Source: Bradyrhizobium diazoefficiens
GTDB lineage: Bacteria > Pseudomonadota > Alphaproteobacteria > Rhizobiales > Xanthobacteraceae
Assembly (NCBI RefSeq): GCF_016612535.1
Contig: NZ_JAENXS010000002.1
Location: forward strand, 2,976,001-3,040,000
Length of the DNA: 64,000 nt
Direction: 5' to 3'
Shown: positions 55,664-64,000 of the stretch, in pieces
Position numbering within the stretch: the first letter of the stretch is position 1
How the letters are laid out: every line of letters begins with the position of its first letter
The notes under the pieces: model-generated
The model's input: the letters and a program-made list of their open reading frames with translations, nothing else
Databases searched by the model: none
Told to the model about the DNA's origin: nothing
Made by a program: the position numbers and the translations under genes

Positions 55664-56629
55664 CTAGACGTCGAGAACCAATTCCTCGGACAAAGACCGA
55701 GAACAACAGATCGCGATCCTATCGTTTCTTTGCTTCTCGGCGTCGGTCTGAAAGGAATCCCTGTGCTCAGGTCGGCCCGCGAGGACTCTCGTAAGGCACG
55801 TTCCGCATATTCCTTGCTCGCACGAAAGCTCGACGGAAACTCCATTCTCCTCGAGAACCGACGCGATCGATTTGTCACTGGGCACAACAAATCGTTGGCC
55901 GCTGCGTGAGGCCACAACCGTGAACGACGCTCCGCCCTTCACGTCGCCCGCGGAGAAGCTTTCGGTGTGAATTCTCTCCTCGAGGCAGCCGGCTTTTCTC
56001 GCGGCAGAGACGGCAAAGTCTATAAATCCTCTCGGTCCACATATGTAGATGCTCGTGCTGGAGCACACGCCATTAAGGTCCAACTCTGGCTGAAATCGCT
56101 GCTCAGCCGGCCCGTCGTCAACGTGGAGCCGAAATCGCGGTGCGAACGGCGAGGCCGAGATTTCATCGACGAAGGGCGCACGATCCTGGGTCCGAGAGCA
56201 CAGGTGAAAGTCAAAATCGTTGCCGATTGCCTGAAGCCGATAGGCCATCGAGAGAAGCGGAGTGATTCCGATTCCCCCCGCCAGAAGTATCGCGCGTCCG
56301 CCATCTTCAAGGAGCCTGAAGTTGTTGCGCGGCCGCCCAATCTTGACGATCATTCCCTCACGAAAGGTCTCGTGAATCGCCCTGGATCCTCCTCTCGAGC
56401 CGGGGTCATTGAGTATTGCAAGTCTGTAATAGCCTGACTGGGAGAGGTCATTGCACACCGAATACTGGCGAACGATCTTATCCGAGACATGGACATCAAC
56501 GTGCGATCCGGCAGAAGCACGCGGAAGTTCTCTTGAGGTCGCGGATTCGAGCTCGATGCTCATGATATCGCGGGCAACGTAATGCAGCCTGCGAATCCGC
56601 GCTTCCATCGTATGTTCTGGATCGATCAT
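55664..56629 (-). CDS. Ferredoxin reductase component of a Rieske oxygenase (VanB-like)
   Basis: About 321 residues from ATG 56629 (MIDPEHTMEARIRRL). FMN-binding RQYSVCNDLS, NAD-binding LLAGGIGITPLLSMAY and YICGPRGFIDF, then a C-terminal 2Fe-2S domain with CEQGICGTC and a final Cys in ICCSRS. Supplies electrons to the oxygenase at 54299; the two genes converge and are each preceded by the same palindromic operator, so they are probably co-induced though not in one operon. Confidence 0.88.
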   Translation of the reverse strand: MIDPEHTMEARIRRLHYVARDIMSIELESATSRELPRASAGSHVDVHVSDKIVRQYSVCNDLSQSGYYRLAILNDPGSRGGSRAIHETFREGMIVKIGRPRNNFRLLEDGGRAILLAGGIGITPLLSMAYRLQAIGNDFDFHLCSRTQDRAPFVDEISASPFAPRFRLHVDDGPAEQRFQPELDLNGVCSSTSIYICGPRGFIDFAVSAARKAGCLEERIHTESFSAGDVKGGASFTVVASRSGQRFVVPSDKSIASVLEENGVSVELSCEQGICGTCLTRVLAGRPEHRDSFQTDAEKQRNDRIAICCSRSLSEELVLDV

Positions 56630-56743
56630 CGTTCCAATCCGGCGCATGCCATGAGCGACTGCCCGCCATCGCCGCAATCACTGCCTAAGGGCTGAATGTT
56701 ATTCAATTCCAGAATGACCCGGAAATTGGTTTCTCGGAGCCCA

Positions 56744-56764
56744 ACTATCGGCCAGATCGATAGT
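56744..56764. promoter_or_regulatory. Operator-like palindrome before the reductase gene
   Basis: ACTATCG-GCCAGAT-CGATAGT, the same arms and 7-bp spacer as the site at 54189-54209. It lies 114 bp before the reductase start. Confidence 0.8.
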
Positions 56765-56814
56765 ACAGCCGAACTCCTGCGGACAAATTGCTGCCCGCTG
56801 CCTTGGCAGCGAGC

Positions 56815-58494
56815 CTATGCGCCTCGAATGTCGGCTACGAGGCGTTCAACATCGACAAGCAAGCCAGCAGACTGCTTGCTGAGTTCTTCGGCCGAACGAG
56901 ACACAAGTTGCGCCGCTGCGCCGGTTTCGCTTGCCATTCGATTGACGCGAACGATGTTATCCGAGACCTGGTTGGTGCCACGCGCCGCTTCCTGTATGTT
57001 ACGGGCGATTTGGCCGGTCGCTATACCCTGTTGCTGAATAGCAGACGCGATAGCCACCGTGATCTCGTTGATCGAGACGATCGTGCTACCGATGCCCTCG
57101 ATGGCCTCGACCGCCTCCGTGGTCGCCCCCTGCATGGCTTGTATCTGCGCGGAAATTGCCTCGGTTGCCTTCGCTGTTTGGCCGGCGAGCGACTTTACTT
57201 CATTTGCAACTACAGCAAAGCCGCTGCCAGCCTCTCCAGCGCGCGCGGCCTCTATGGTGGCGTTGAGGGCCAGAAGGTCGGTCTGACCGGCAATATTGGT
57301 GATCAATTTTACCACATCGCCGATCTTCTGGGCCGCGGCCGACAACCCATGCACAACCTCGTTGGTGCGTTTGGCTTCATCCATGGCCTGCGAAGCAATC
57401 GTTGTCGATTGATCCACCTGGCGACCGATCTCATGAACGGATGCGGAAAGCTGCTCTGTTGCGGCAGCGACTGTCTGCACATTGGCGGAGGTCTGCTCTG
57501 CGGCTACCGCGACAGTCGTCGCCTGTTTGGTCGCTTCCTCCGAGGAGGTCGACATGCGTTGGGAGGTCCTATGCATTTCGTGCGCAGCCTTGGCGAGCGT
57601 ATCGAGCGATCTCCTGACCTCACCTTCGAATTCATCGGCCATCTTGGTGATGAACTGCCTCTTCTCAGCTTCGCTCTGCTGCCTCAGCTCATCCTGAGCG
57701 TGACGCAAACGAATAGTCTCGCTCATGCTCTGCTTGAAGACTTGGACGGATCTGGCCATTGCGCCAATCTCGTCCTTTCTGTCCTGAGCCGGAATTGTTA
57801 CCTCGGTCGCTCCACTCGAGAGATCGCGCATCGCCGCCGTCATTGCGGCGATGGGGTTAGCCACGTTGCGACTGATCAGGAGGGATACTCCAGTCACGAG
57901 CACGAGAATGAAGAAGACGATCGCTCCCAGGCGGCGCGCTTCGGTCCAGAAGATTTGATCGATATCGTCGATATAGAGGGCGCTGGTCAGAACCCAGCCG
58001 TATATTGGCACTTCAGTGGCATAAGTCAGGGTTTGCACAGGGTCGCTGCCGCCAGGGCGTGGGAAGCTGAACGTGACGAAGCCGCCGCCGCGAGCAGCGG
58101 CTGCGACCGCTTCGCGAAAAAAATAGACGCCGTTTGAGTCCTTCGTTTGCGTCATATCTTTGCCCTCGACAGCTTGCTTGGGATGCACTTCGAGGATTCC
58201 TTGTTTGGTCGCGGCGTAGAAGGCGTTATCCTTGTCGTAACGCAGCATGCGAAGCAGCGCCCTCGATCGTTCACGCGCCTCCAGTTCTGACAGGCCGGCT
58301 TTACGCCCGGCTTGGTAGTCGGCTTCGATCGCGGTACGAGCGAGCAGAACCAACTCCTTCACCTTTGCCTTTCTATCCTCGAGTAAGCTGTCCTTCAGGC
58401 TGGACAGGCTGATGCCGGCCGTGCCGACCATCCCGAGAATAGACAACAAGACGACGATCAAAAGCTTGGTGGAGATGCGAAGAGATCCGAACAT
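56815..58494 (-). CDS. Methyl-accepting chemotaxis protein with periplasmic Cache domain
   Basis: A 559-residue receptor from ATG 58494. First membrane span [18 protein letters not shown], a periplasmic single-Cache-type domain (residues about 35-185, with [31 protein letters not shown] and a [13 protein letters not shown] end), second span [21 protein letters not shown], and the signalling hairpin with [20 protein letters not shown] and [15 protein letters not shown]. It reports a small-molecule ligand to CheA/CheW. Its position between the oxygenase/reductase pair and a binding-protein gene suggests chemotaxis toward the growth substrate. Confidence 0.93.
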   Translation of the reverse strand: MFGSLRISTKLLIVVLLSILGMVGTAGISLSSLKDSLLEDRKAKVKELVLLARTAIEADYQAGRKAGLSELEARERSRALLRMLRYDKDNAFYAATKQGILEVHPKQAVEGKDMTQTKDSNGVYFFREAVAAAARGGGFVTFSFPRPGGSDPVQTLTYATEVPIYGWVLTSALYIDDIDQIFWTEARRLGAIVFFILVLVTGVSLLISRNVANPIAAMTAAMRDLSSGATEVTIPAQDRKDEIGAMARSVQVFKQSMSETIRLRHAQDELRQQSEAEKRQFITKMADEFEGEVRRSLDTLAKAAHEMHRTSQRMSTSSEEATKQATTVAVAAEQTSANVQTVAAATEQLSASVHEIGRQVDQSTTIASQAMDEAKRTNEVVHGLSAAAQKIGDVVKLITNIAGQTDLLALNATIEAARAGEAGSGFAVVANEVKSLAGQTAKATEAISAQIQAMQGATTEAVEAIEGIGSTIVSINEITVAIASAIQQQGIATGQIARNIQEAARGTNQVSDNIVRVNRMASETGAAAQLVSRSAEELSKQSAGLLVDVERLVADIRGA

Positions 58495-58742
58495 GTAACC
58501 ATTCTTCCCGCTGGCAGAGCTGCGAGCCGGTGCGCAAGAGTTCGCAGTCGATGTGGCATACCGCACGTTCATTCGTGCCTGACTTGGGGGCTGGGCAACT
58601 ATCCAAGGAGGAAATGTACGACGTTCACAACGCTTCGCCTCGGCGACGAGGCGCCATGCCGGTCAGCGCGATGAGGCGGCGGGACCGCAGCAGATGGTCG
58701 GATAGCTGTATCTATCGACCGCGGCCAACGACGTTGCGCAAG

Positions 58743-59726
58743 CTATTTCTTCAGCAGATCGTTGGTGTAGAAGTCTGTAACCGGTTTGTTCGGGTCGATG
58801 CTCTCGGTTGAGGACATCAATTTCAGCGCGTCCGAAATCGTTTTGTCGCCGATCCAGCCGGCCGGCCGACCCTTCTCGAAATTCAGCGTGGCTGACGTTG
58901 CAACTATCTGGGCTTTTATCAGCTCGTCGGACGGGGCCGCGCTCCAGGCGCCCTTCAGCGCCGCCGTCGCTGCAGCCGGGTCTGACCTGGTCAGTTCGAT
59001 TGCCTCCTCGGTTGCAGAGAGGAAGCGCCTCAGCAAATCAGACTTTTCGGCAATTCCCTTGTCGCTGACCACGACAGCCAGCCCAGGTAGGCCGAGGCCG
59101 TACTTCGGCAAGTCCAGTACGGGAAATTTTGTCCCGGTGCGATCTTCGATAAGCGGCAGATCGACGTTTGTATATACGCTGACGAGATCAACGCGCCTTT
59201 GCATGAATTGCGGAAATCTCACCTGCGGGTCGACTTGAACCTTGTTGATCTTCTCGCAGCTTATTTTGTTGATCGTGCAGAATACGTCGAGATAGGTCGT
59301 GGCGGGGTCTCCGACCGAGATCGCAAGCGACTTGCCTTCCATCTGCGCAGGTGTCGTGATGGCTTTGTCCGGCCAGGAGATGAGGACGAATGGAGCTCGC
59401 TCCTGGTAGATCGCCGCGAGTTTGACCGGCATTCCTTTTTCGATCGCCGAAATGGCAAAGATCGCCGGAGCTATCACGACATCTTCGTTGCCGCGGACGA
59501 GGCCACCCAGCGCGGCTTGCGCACCTGCACCTTCGCCGAGAACGACGTCGATCCCCTTTTTTTGATAGAGGCCTCTCGCCTTGCCGAGATAGAGGAAGCC
59601 ATACTCACCCTTGAGCTTCCAGCTGAACCTGACATTCACAGTGTCCAAAGCCTGAGCTGTGGTTGTCCAGGACAAGGCGGCAATCGAGACCGCAACTATC
59701 CCAAGAATTTGGCGCAGCTTCGACAT
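58743..59726 (-). CDS. NMT1/THI5-like substrate-binding protein, orphan
   Basis: A 327-residue periplasmic binder with signal peptide (ILGIVAVSIAALSWTTTAQA). The mature protein begins VNVRFSWKLKGEYGFLYLGK and has GEGAGAQAALGGLVRGNEDV, closely parallel to the binder at 35377. No permease or ATPase genes adjoin it, so it may use the importer at 38-39.7 kb; both carry the same operator type upstream. Stop is followed by AT-poor spacer before the chemoreceptor. Confidence 0.9.
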   Translation of the reverse strand: MSKLRQILGIVAVSIAALSWTTTAQALDTVNVRFSWKLKGEYGFLYLGKARGLYQKKGIDVVLGEGAGAQAALGGLVRGNEDVVIAPAIFAISAIEKGMPVKLAAIYQERAPFVLISWPDKAITTPAQMEGKSLAISVGDPATTYLDVFCTINKISCEKINKVQVDPQVRFPQFMQRRVDLVSVYTNVDLPLIEDRTGTKFPVLDLPKYGLGLPGLAVVVSDKGIAEKSDLLRRFLSATEEAIELTRSDPAAATAALKGAWSAAPSDELIKAQIVATSATLNFEKGRPAGWIGDKTISDALKLMSSTESIDPNKPVTDFYTNDLLKK

Positions 59727-59786
59727 AAGTCCCTCCTCTTGTCTCTGGGCAAGTGCCCGTCGTAGAAACCGAGCCGCCCCGGTATT

Positions 59787-59825
59787 TGATCTCGCATTGT
59801 GATCACAATTTTGTTAATGTCAAGC
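59787..59825 (-). promoter_or_regulatory. Promoter with TGATC-N8-TGATC operator E
   Basis: TGATC elements start at 59787 and 59800. On the minus strand TTGACA precedes by 18 bp a CAATGC -10-like region. About 60 bp before the orphan binding-protein start. Confidence 0.75.
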
Positions 59826-59947
59826 TGCCTGCGGGCTCGGGGACAGGCACAAACATCGCAGCCGGCAAATGCGCGTCGGGTACACTCGCGCCAAGGAAGG
59901 GAGCGAGGAGCTTCCTAGGCACCATGGAAACCTCGAAGAGAACACCC

Positions 59948-60871
59948 ATGCGGTTCCGGCACCTCGACATGAATCTGCTCGTCGCCTTGGACGCGATCCT
60001 GACCCATCAAAACATATCGCGGGCGGCCGAGCGACTGCTGCTCAGCCAGTCGGCGACCAGCGGGATTCTATCAAGGTTGCGCCAGCACTTTGAAGACGAG
60101 TTGCTGGTTCGGAACGGCCGCCGAATGGCTCTCACCCCTCTCGCAGAGGAATTGGTGGCGCCGCTTCGCGCCATCCTGACCGAAACGGAAAAGCTCCTGG
60201 CCATGCGAAATTCGTTCGACCCGGCGACTTCCGACCGGCATTTTACAATCGCGTGCTCGGACTATGTCTGGGCAACCCTCATCGTCGATATCCTTGCCGA
60301 ATTGCGCGCTGTCGCCCCCTCGGTGAATATATTCTACCAAGGTCCAAGCACCCGGTTTTTTCGTACCGAAATCGATTTCCTGATCGTTCCGGATCGATTC
60401 ATGCTGGAAGATTGTCCGTTCGCCGCCCTTCCTTCGATCAGCTACGAATGTATCGTATGGAAGGATAACGAACGCGTCGGAGACAGCTTGACGCTCGAAC
60501 AGTTTCTGGAGACGCGTCATGCGCAGGCCTATAGCGAGCGAGCGACGTTCATAGAGGCATGGTTCTTCAAGCAATTCGGCCGCGCTCCGCAGGCTGGGAT
60601 AACAGCGCCAAGCTTCACCCTGCTTCCGCAAGCCCTTATCGGGACCCAGTTCCTCGCGCTCATCCCCGCCGACCTGGCGGATCGGGCAACGGCCACACTG
60701 CCAATAAGGAAAGTGGAAGCTCCCATATCTCTCCCCCTCATGACCGACGTTCTTCAGTGGCGCATCTCGCACGAACGGGATCCGGGGCTGCAGTGGCTGC
60801 GAACTCTTATCCTCGATGTCGCACATCGACGACGGAACTCTCGGCAGATCGGCTTTCCGGTTGCGGGGTGA
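59948..60871 (+). CDS. LysR family regulator, NodD-like subgroup
   Basis: A 307-residue regulator starting MRFRHLDMNLLVALDAILTH, very like the NodD start (MRF..LDLNLLVALDAL), with the helix-turn-helix NISRAAERLLLSQSATSGIL, SRLRQHFEDELLVRNGR. After this, FDPATSDRHFTIACSDYVWATLIVDIL matches the NodD-type effector domain opening. Length fits NodD (about 310). A longer start at ATG 59924 (METSKRTP) is possible. No nod-box is seen nearby, so it is probably a NodD-clade regulator of aromatic catabolism and may bind the palindromes at 54189 and 56744. It is divergent from the orphan binding-protein gene. Confidence 0.88.
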   Translation: MRFRHLDMNLLVALDAILTHQNISRAAERLLLSQSATSGILSRLRQHFEDELLVRNGRRMALTPLAEELVAPLRAILTETEKLLAMRNSFDPATSDRHFTIACSDYVWATLIVDILAELRAVAPSVNIFYQGPSTRFFRTEIDFLIVPDRFMLEDCPFAALPSISYECIVWKDNERVGDSLTLEQFLETRHAQAYSERATFIEAWFFKQFGRAPQAGITAPSFTLLPQALIGTQFLALIPADLADRATATLPIRKVEAPISLPLMTDVLQWRISHERDPGLQWLRTLILDVAHRRRNSRQIGFPVAG

Positions 60872-60983
60872 AGATGCACGTGGCTTTGACCAGCGACACC
60901 GTTACGCCGAAAGCGCCACGCGATCAGGAGCCCTGCCGGAAACAATCGTCCCTTGACGAATGAGTCCTCTGGCTAGCTTGCCT

Positions 60984-62408
60984 TCAGCAATCAACCACGT
61001 TCACGGCGAGGCCGCCGAGGCTCGTTTCCTTGTACTTGGTGCGCATGTCCTGCCCCGTCTGACGCATCGTCTCGACGACGGCATCGAGGGACACGTGATG
61101 TCGGCCATCCCCATGCAACGCGAGCATCGCCGCGTTGATCGCTTTGATCGCCCCCATTGTGTTGCGTTCAATGCACGGGATCTGCACAAGACCGCCGATC
61201 GGATCACAGGTGAGACCGAGATTATGCTCCATGCCGATCTCGGCGGCGTTCTCAATCTGCAGGTTGGTGCCACCGAGGACAGCCACAAGACCTGCTGCCG
61301 CCATCGAGCAGGCGACACCGACCTCGCCTTGGCACCCCATTTCGGCGGCGGATATTGAAGCGTTTCGCTTGTAGAGCATGCCGATCGCGGACGCCGTCAG
61401 GAGAAAAATGCGTGCCTTTGCCGGGTTCGGATCTGGAAAGAACATCTCGGAAAATTTCAGGACCGCAGGTATGACGCCGGCAGCTCCGTTCGTGGGCGCG
61501 GTGACGACGCGCCCCCCGGCCGCATTCTCTTCATTGACGGCGAGAGCAAAGAGGCTGACCCACTCCATCACGTGGAATGGATGTGCCGGCCCCTTCGAGG
61601 CTCCCGTCAGCTTGCTGAACAGACCTGGCGCACGGCGCGGTACATTCAGGCCACCAGGCAGAACGCCCTCGTTGACACATCCGAGATCAATGCAGCGCAT
61701 CATTGCATCGCGAACGCGTTCCAGGAATGCGTTGGTTTCAGTCTCTTCCCTGTGCGATAGCTCGTTGGCAGCAACGATTTCGGCAATCGTCGAGCCGGTG
61801 CTCTCACCGATCGCAAGAAGCTCGCGCGCTGTCGTGAATGGGTACGGCTCACATCCAACGTTTCGAACAGGGGGCCTGCTCGGTTGATCGCCTTCACACA
61901 CGATCGCGCCGCCGCCAACGGAATAGTAGGTTTGGCCAAGCAGGATTCCCGTATCCGAATGCGCGACGAATTTCATACCATTTGAGTGCCCCGGCAGGAA
62001 CTCGCCTTTGCAAAAGATCAGGTGCTTGGCCTCAGCGAAGCCAACCGCATGGCGACCGCCAAGCATGACTTCAGAACGCGATCGGATCAGCCCGGCGATG
62101 ATGGGTATGGCTTCAGGATCAACGGATTCTGGCAGCCAGCCCGACAGCCCCAGCAGAATGGCGATATCGGTGCGGTGACCTTTGCCGGTCAGTGCCAGTG
62201 AGCCGTAGAGCTCGACGACGACGGAGCGACAGCGCCACAGATCTTCGCCCAAGCATTCGATGAACCGCTGGGCCGCGCGCATCGGTCCAACGGTATGCGA
62301 ACTGGATGGGCCGATCCCGATTGTGAATAGATCGAGTACACTGATCGGACCGGTTAGACGCCTGGGCGACAAACTGGGCGTGGTGACTTGTTCGACTATC
62401 TTGGACAT
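60984..62408 (-). CDS. sdaA: L-serine ammonia-lyase (iron-sulfur type, single chain)
   Basis: A 474-residue enzyme from ATG 62408 (MSKIVEQVTTP), with GAGGTG as ribosome site. The beta-domain has ISVLDLFTIGIGPSSSHTVGPM; the alpha-domain has GRVVTAPTNGAAGVIPAVL, GCQGEVGVACSMAA and LTCDPIGGLVQIPCIERN with the Cys ligands of the 4Fe-4S cluster, and a C-terminal tail with a last Cys. It turns L-serine into pyruvate and ammonia. A tandem glycine riboswitch sits in the leader: glycine, made into serine by SHMT, would induce its breakdown. Confidence 0.95.
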   Translation of the reverse strand: MSKIVEQVTTPSLSPRRLTGPISVLDLFTIGIGPSSSHTVGPMRAAQRFIECLGEDLWRCRSVVVELYGSLALTGKGHRTDIAILLGLSGWLPESVDPEAIPIIAGLIRSRSEVMLGGRHAVGFAEAKHLIFCKGEFLPGHSNGMKFVAHSDTGILLGQTYYSVGGGAIVCEGDQPSRPPVRNVGCEPYPFTTARELLAIGESTGSTIAEIVAANELSHREETETNAFLERVRDAMMRCIDLGCVNEGVLPGGLNVPRRAPGLFSKLTGASKGPAHPFHVMEWVSLFALAVNEENAAGGRVVTAPTNGAAGVIPAVLKFSEMFFPDPNPAKARIFLLTASAIGMLYKRNASISAAEMGCQGEVGVACSMAAAGLVAVLGGTNLQIENAAEIGMEHNLGLTCDPIGGLVQIPCIERNTMGAIKAINAAMLALHGDGRHHVSLDAVVETMRQTGQDMRTKYKETSLGGLAVNVVDC

Positions 62409-62447
62409 GGGCGCGCACCTCAATCAAGTGATTGATTACAAATGCGC

Positions 62448-62597
62448 CCCATCTGTCTATTTGCCTGAGAGTATTATCCCGTCGGCGGGTGCCAAGGCAC
62501 CTCTTTCCAGATGTTGTTCCGTCACCCGCGGTCCTTGTTGCCTGAGAGTTTCCGGGGCGGTTGCTCCTTCGGCGTCGGCCGAAGCCGATCTCTTCCG
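62448..62597 (-). promoter_or_regulatory. Tandem glycine riboswitch
   Basis: On the minus strand: GGAAGAGATCGGC...GACGCCGAAGGAGCAA...ACTCTCAGGCAACA, then GGAAAGAGGTGCC...TACTCTCAGGCAAATAGACAGATGGGG. Both aptamer cores are present, so the switch is of the cooperative two-aptamer type. It ends about 40 nt before the L-serine dehydratase start. Confidence 0.93.
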
Positions 62598-62791
62598 CAA
62601 GCGAGTCTTTGGGACTCGACCTTCCAAGTCACGACATCAAATTCGTGGCTGCCTTTCTCCAGTATTCTACTATGCGGCTTGGGTCAACGATGAAGCGAAG
62701 ATGCGACGTCTTGCTGTTCTGTGGTCGTTTACGGGTTGGCTTGCCGGTGGACGGATTTCGGCCTGGGCGTTTTGCATTGAGCCGATTGGTC

Positions 62792-63027
62792 TTATCGATC
62801 AATCCGCAGTGCACAGCCGGCAACGGACGCTGCCCAGACATCCTCCGGGACCGCCCGCTTGAGGAACGGAGCGATGACGAGACCAGGCTGATGCAGCTTC
62901 ACGCTTTCGGGTGTGATGTCAGCATGGATGTTGAGCTCGACCGAAACCGTGTGACCGCGCTCGCGAACTCGACATGCAGCCGGTGCGTCAGGCTGTTGGA
63001 GGAATGCAACAGGAGCAGAATGCGCAT
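62792..63027 (-). pseudogene. hypX: Hydrogenase maturation protein HypX (HoxX), frameshifted N-terminal remnant
   Basis: ATG 63027, 8 nt after the hypE stop, begins MRILLLLHSSNSLTHRLHVE, the HypX start. The next frame continues GHTVSVELNIHADITPESVK, LHQPGLVIAPFLKRAVPEDVW and then runs into unrelated sequence and a stop. So one frameshift near 62965 and loss of about 500 codons of the formyl-CoA/enoyl-hydratase-like body. HypX makes the CO ligand of NiFe hydrogenase in oxic conditions. Confidence 0.8.
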
Positions 63028-63035
63028 CTTGGACC

Positions 63036-64000
63036 TCAACAGATCCGGGGCAGTTGTTCGCCCGAAAACCAGTCGACGATCCGGGCACCGCCAAGGCTCG
63101 TCGCCATCTGCACGAAGTGATGCTCATCGGGCACCGTTTCGCCGATATCGGCGGCATCGCGACCGAGCGGATGGGCTCTCATGGCGGCCAGCACGGCCCC
63201 GGCGAGATCAGGCGAGACGATCGCGAGCAGCTTCCCCTCATTGGCGACGTTGAGCGGATCGAGCCCGAGCAGCTCGCAGGCAGCCGCCACCCCCGGCTTG
63301 ACCGGGATCGCCTCTTGCTGGAGGCTGAAGCCTAGTTCGGACTGCTGGGCGCTTTCGTTCAGTGTCGCCGCGAGCCGGCCTCGCGTGGGATCTCGCATCA
63401 GACGGATGCCGCGGCCGCCCGCCGCCACCATCCTGGCGACCAAATCATGCAGGGCGACCGAATCCGAGACGATCTCCGTTTCCAAGGCGAGGTTCTGGCG
63501 CTTTGACATGATGGCGACGCCGTGATCGCCGAGTGTGCCGGAGATCAGCACCTGGTCTCCGACCCTCGCATTCTCAGTGGAGAAATCGAATCCCTCAGGC
63601 ACCAGGCCAACGCCCGCGGTCGAAATGAACAGGCCATCGGCCTTGCCGTGCTCGACCACCTTGGTGTCGCCGGTGATGATATGGACGCCGGCGGATTGCG
63701 CCGCCTGGCCCATCGAGTCCGCGATTATCTTGAGGTCTGAAAACCGAAAGCCTTCCTCGATAATGAAGCTCGCAGACAGATAAGGCGGCAGGGCACCGGC
63801 CATGGCGATGTCGTTGACGGTGCCGTGCACCGCAAGCGAGCCGATATTGCCTCCGGGAAAGAACAGCGGCGAGACCACATAGGCATCAGTCGTCATCACC
63901 ATGCGCCCGCCGCCGACGTCGAAGGCGGATTGATCGTTGCCGCGCGCCAGCCATTCGTTGCCGAATGATTCGTGGAACAGGCCCGAGATCAGCTGCGCCA
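63036..64000 (-). CDS. hypE: Hydrogenase maturation protein HypE, 5' end beyond window
   Basis: About 321 residues seen; the frame is open to the window edge. An internal run QLISGLFHESFGNEWLA shows the gene starts further upstream. AIR-synthase-type ATP-binding parts include FFPGGNIGSLAVHGTVNDIA, AGVHIITGDTKVVE and GTLGDHGVAIMSKR, and the end EQLPRIC carries the C-terminal Cys that is carbamoylated by HypF and dehydrated to thiocyanate to make the CN ligands of NiFe hydrogenase. The gene appears intact in the visible part. A normal order hypE-hypX follows, but hypX is broken. Confidence 0.95.
   Translation of the reverse strand, partial: AQLISGLFHESFGNEWLARGNDQSAFDVGGGRMVMTTDAYVVSPLFFPGGNIGSLAVHGTVNDIAMAGALPPYLSASFIIEEGFRFSDLKIIADSMGQAAQSAGVHIITGDTKVVEHGKADGLFISTAGVGLVPEGFDFSTENARVGDQVLISGTLGDHGVAIMSKRQNLALETEIVSDSVALHDLVARMVAAGGRGIRLMRDPTRGRLAATLNESAQQSELGFSLQQEAIPVKPGVAAACELLGLDPLNVANEGKLLAIVSPDLAGAVLAAMRAHPLGRDAADIGETVPDEHHFVQMATSLGGARIVDWFSGEQLPRIC

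Overview
The window reads as a Bradyrhizobium-type (alphaproteobacterial, soil/nodule) chromosome segment next to, or inside, a symbiosis-related accessory region. Signs of this are a SUMO-protease-like type III effector with a tts-box nearby, hydrogenase maturation genes (hypE and a broken hypX), a NodD-like LysR regulator, a DUF3551-type small secreted protein, many decayed insertion sequences, and a large stock of ABC uptake and catabolic genes. No rRNA, tRNA or CRISPR array was found.

Layout. 0-2.7 kb: 3' part of ligD (NHEJ ligase-polymerase), then a protein made of two copies of one short domain and a PIN nuclease with a WYL-like tail. 3.3-9.8 kb: a minus-strand ABC-uptake/CoA-transferase/citryl-CoA-lyase-like/SMP-30 operon facing a divergent IclR regulator, with two operator-like inverted repeats between. 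10-17 kb: accessory zone with a dead IS5-family element carrying an intact passenger ORF, IS256 and IS481 remnants, the 909-aa ULP1-like effector, a truncated effector gene behind a tts-box, and a broken AbiEii-type toxin gene. 17-30 kb: islands of intact genes (Rieske oxygenase with reductase, S10 carboxypeptidase with a frameshifted lipoprotein signal, a composite beta-barrel protein, a GH18 chitinase) among IS5/IS6 remnants and pseudogenes. 30-32.4 kb: groES-groEL behind a CIRCE element and ending in a strong terminator. 32.7-60 kb: a long catabolic district, mostly on the minus strand. 60.9-64 kb: L-serine dehydratase under a tandem glycine riboswitch, a broken hypX and hypE running off the end.

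The most unusual part is 38-60 kb. A GntR/FCD regulator gene and four other transcription units (ABC importer; opine-dehydrogenase/DpaA-like operon; enolase-superfamily/M24/amidohydrolase set; orphan NMT1-like binding protein) are each preceded by the same element, two TGATC half-sites exactly 13 bp apart. In four of five cases the element lies between a TTGAC(A) -35-like box and the gene. The central operon has six genes coupled by 1- or 4-nt overlaps: opine-dehydrogenase-like, dipicolinate-synthase-A-like, cyclic amidohydrolase, an uncharacterised protein, a 4-oxalocrotonate-tautomerase-like protein and an isochorismatase-VOC fusion. I do not recognise this combination as a described pathway. 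It looks like a coordinated uptake and breakdown (or synthesis) system for an opine-like or cyclic imide/amide nitrogen compound. A glycine riboswitch controls the adjacent D-amino-acid/glycine oxidase-type gene, suggesting glycine or a related amine as a product. A second Rieske oxygenase and its reductase share their own perfect operator (ACTATCG-N7-CGATAGT) and sit beside a chemoreceptor.
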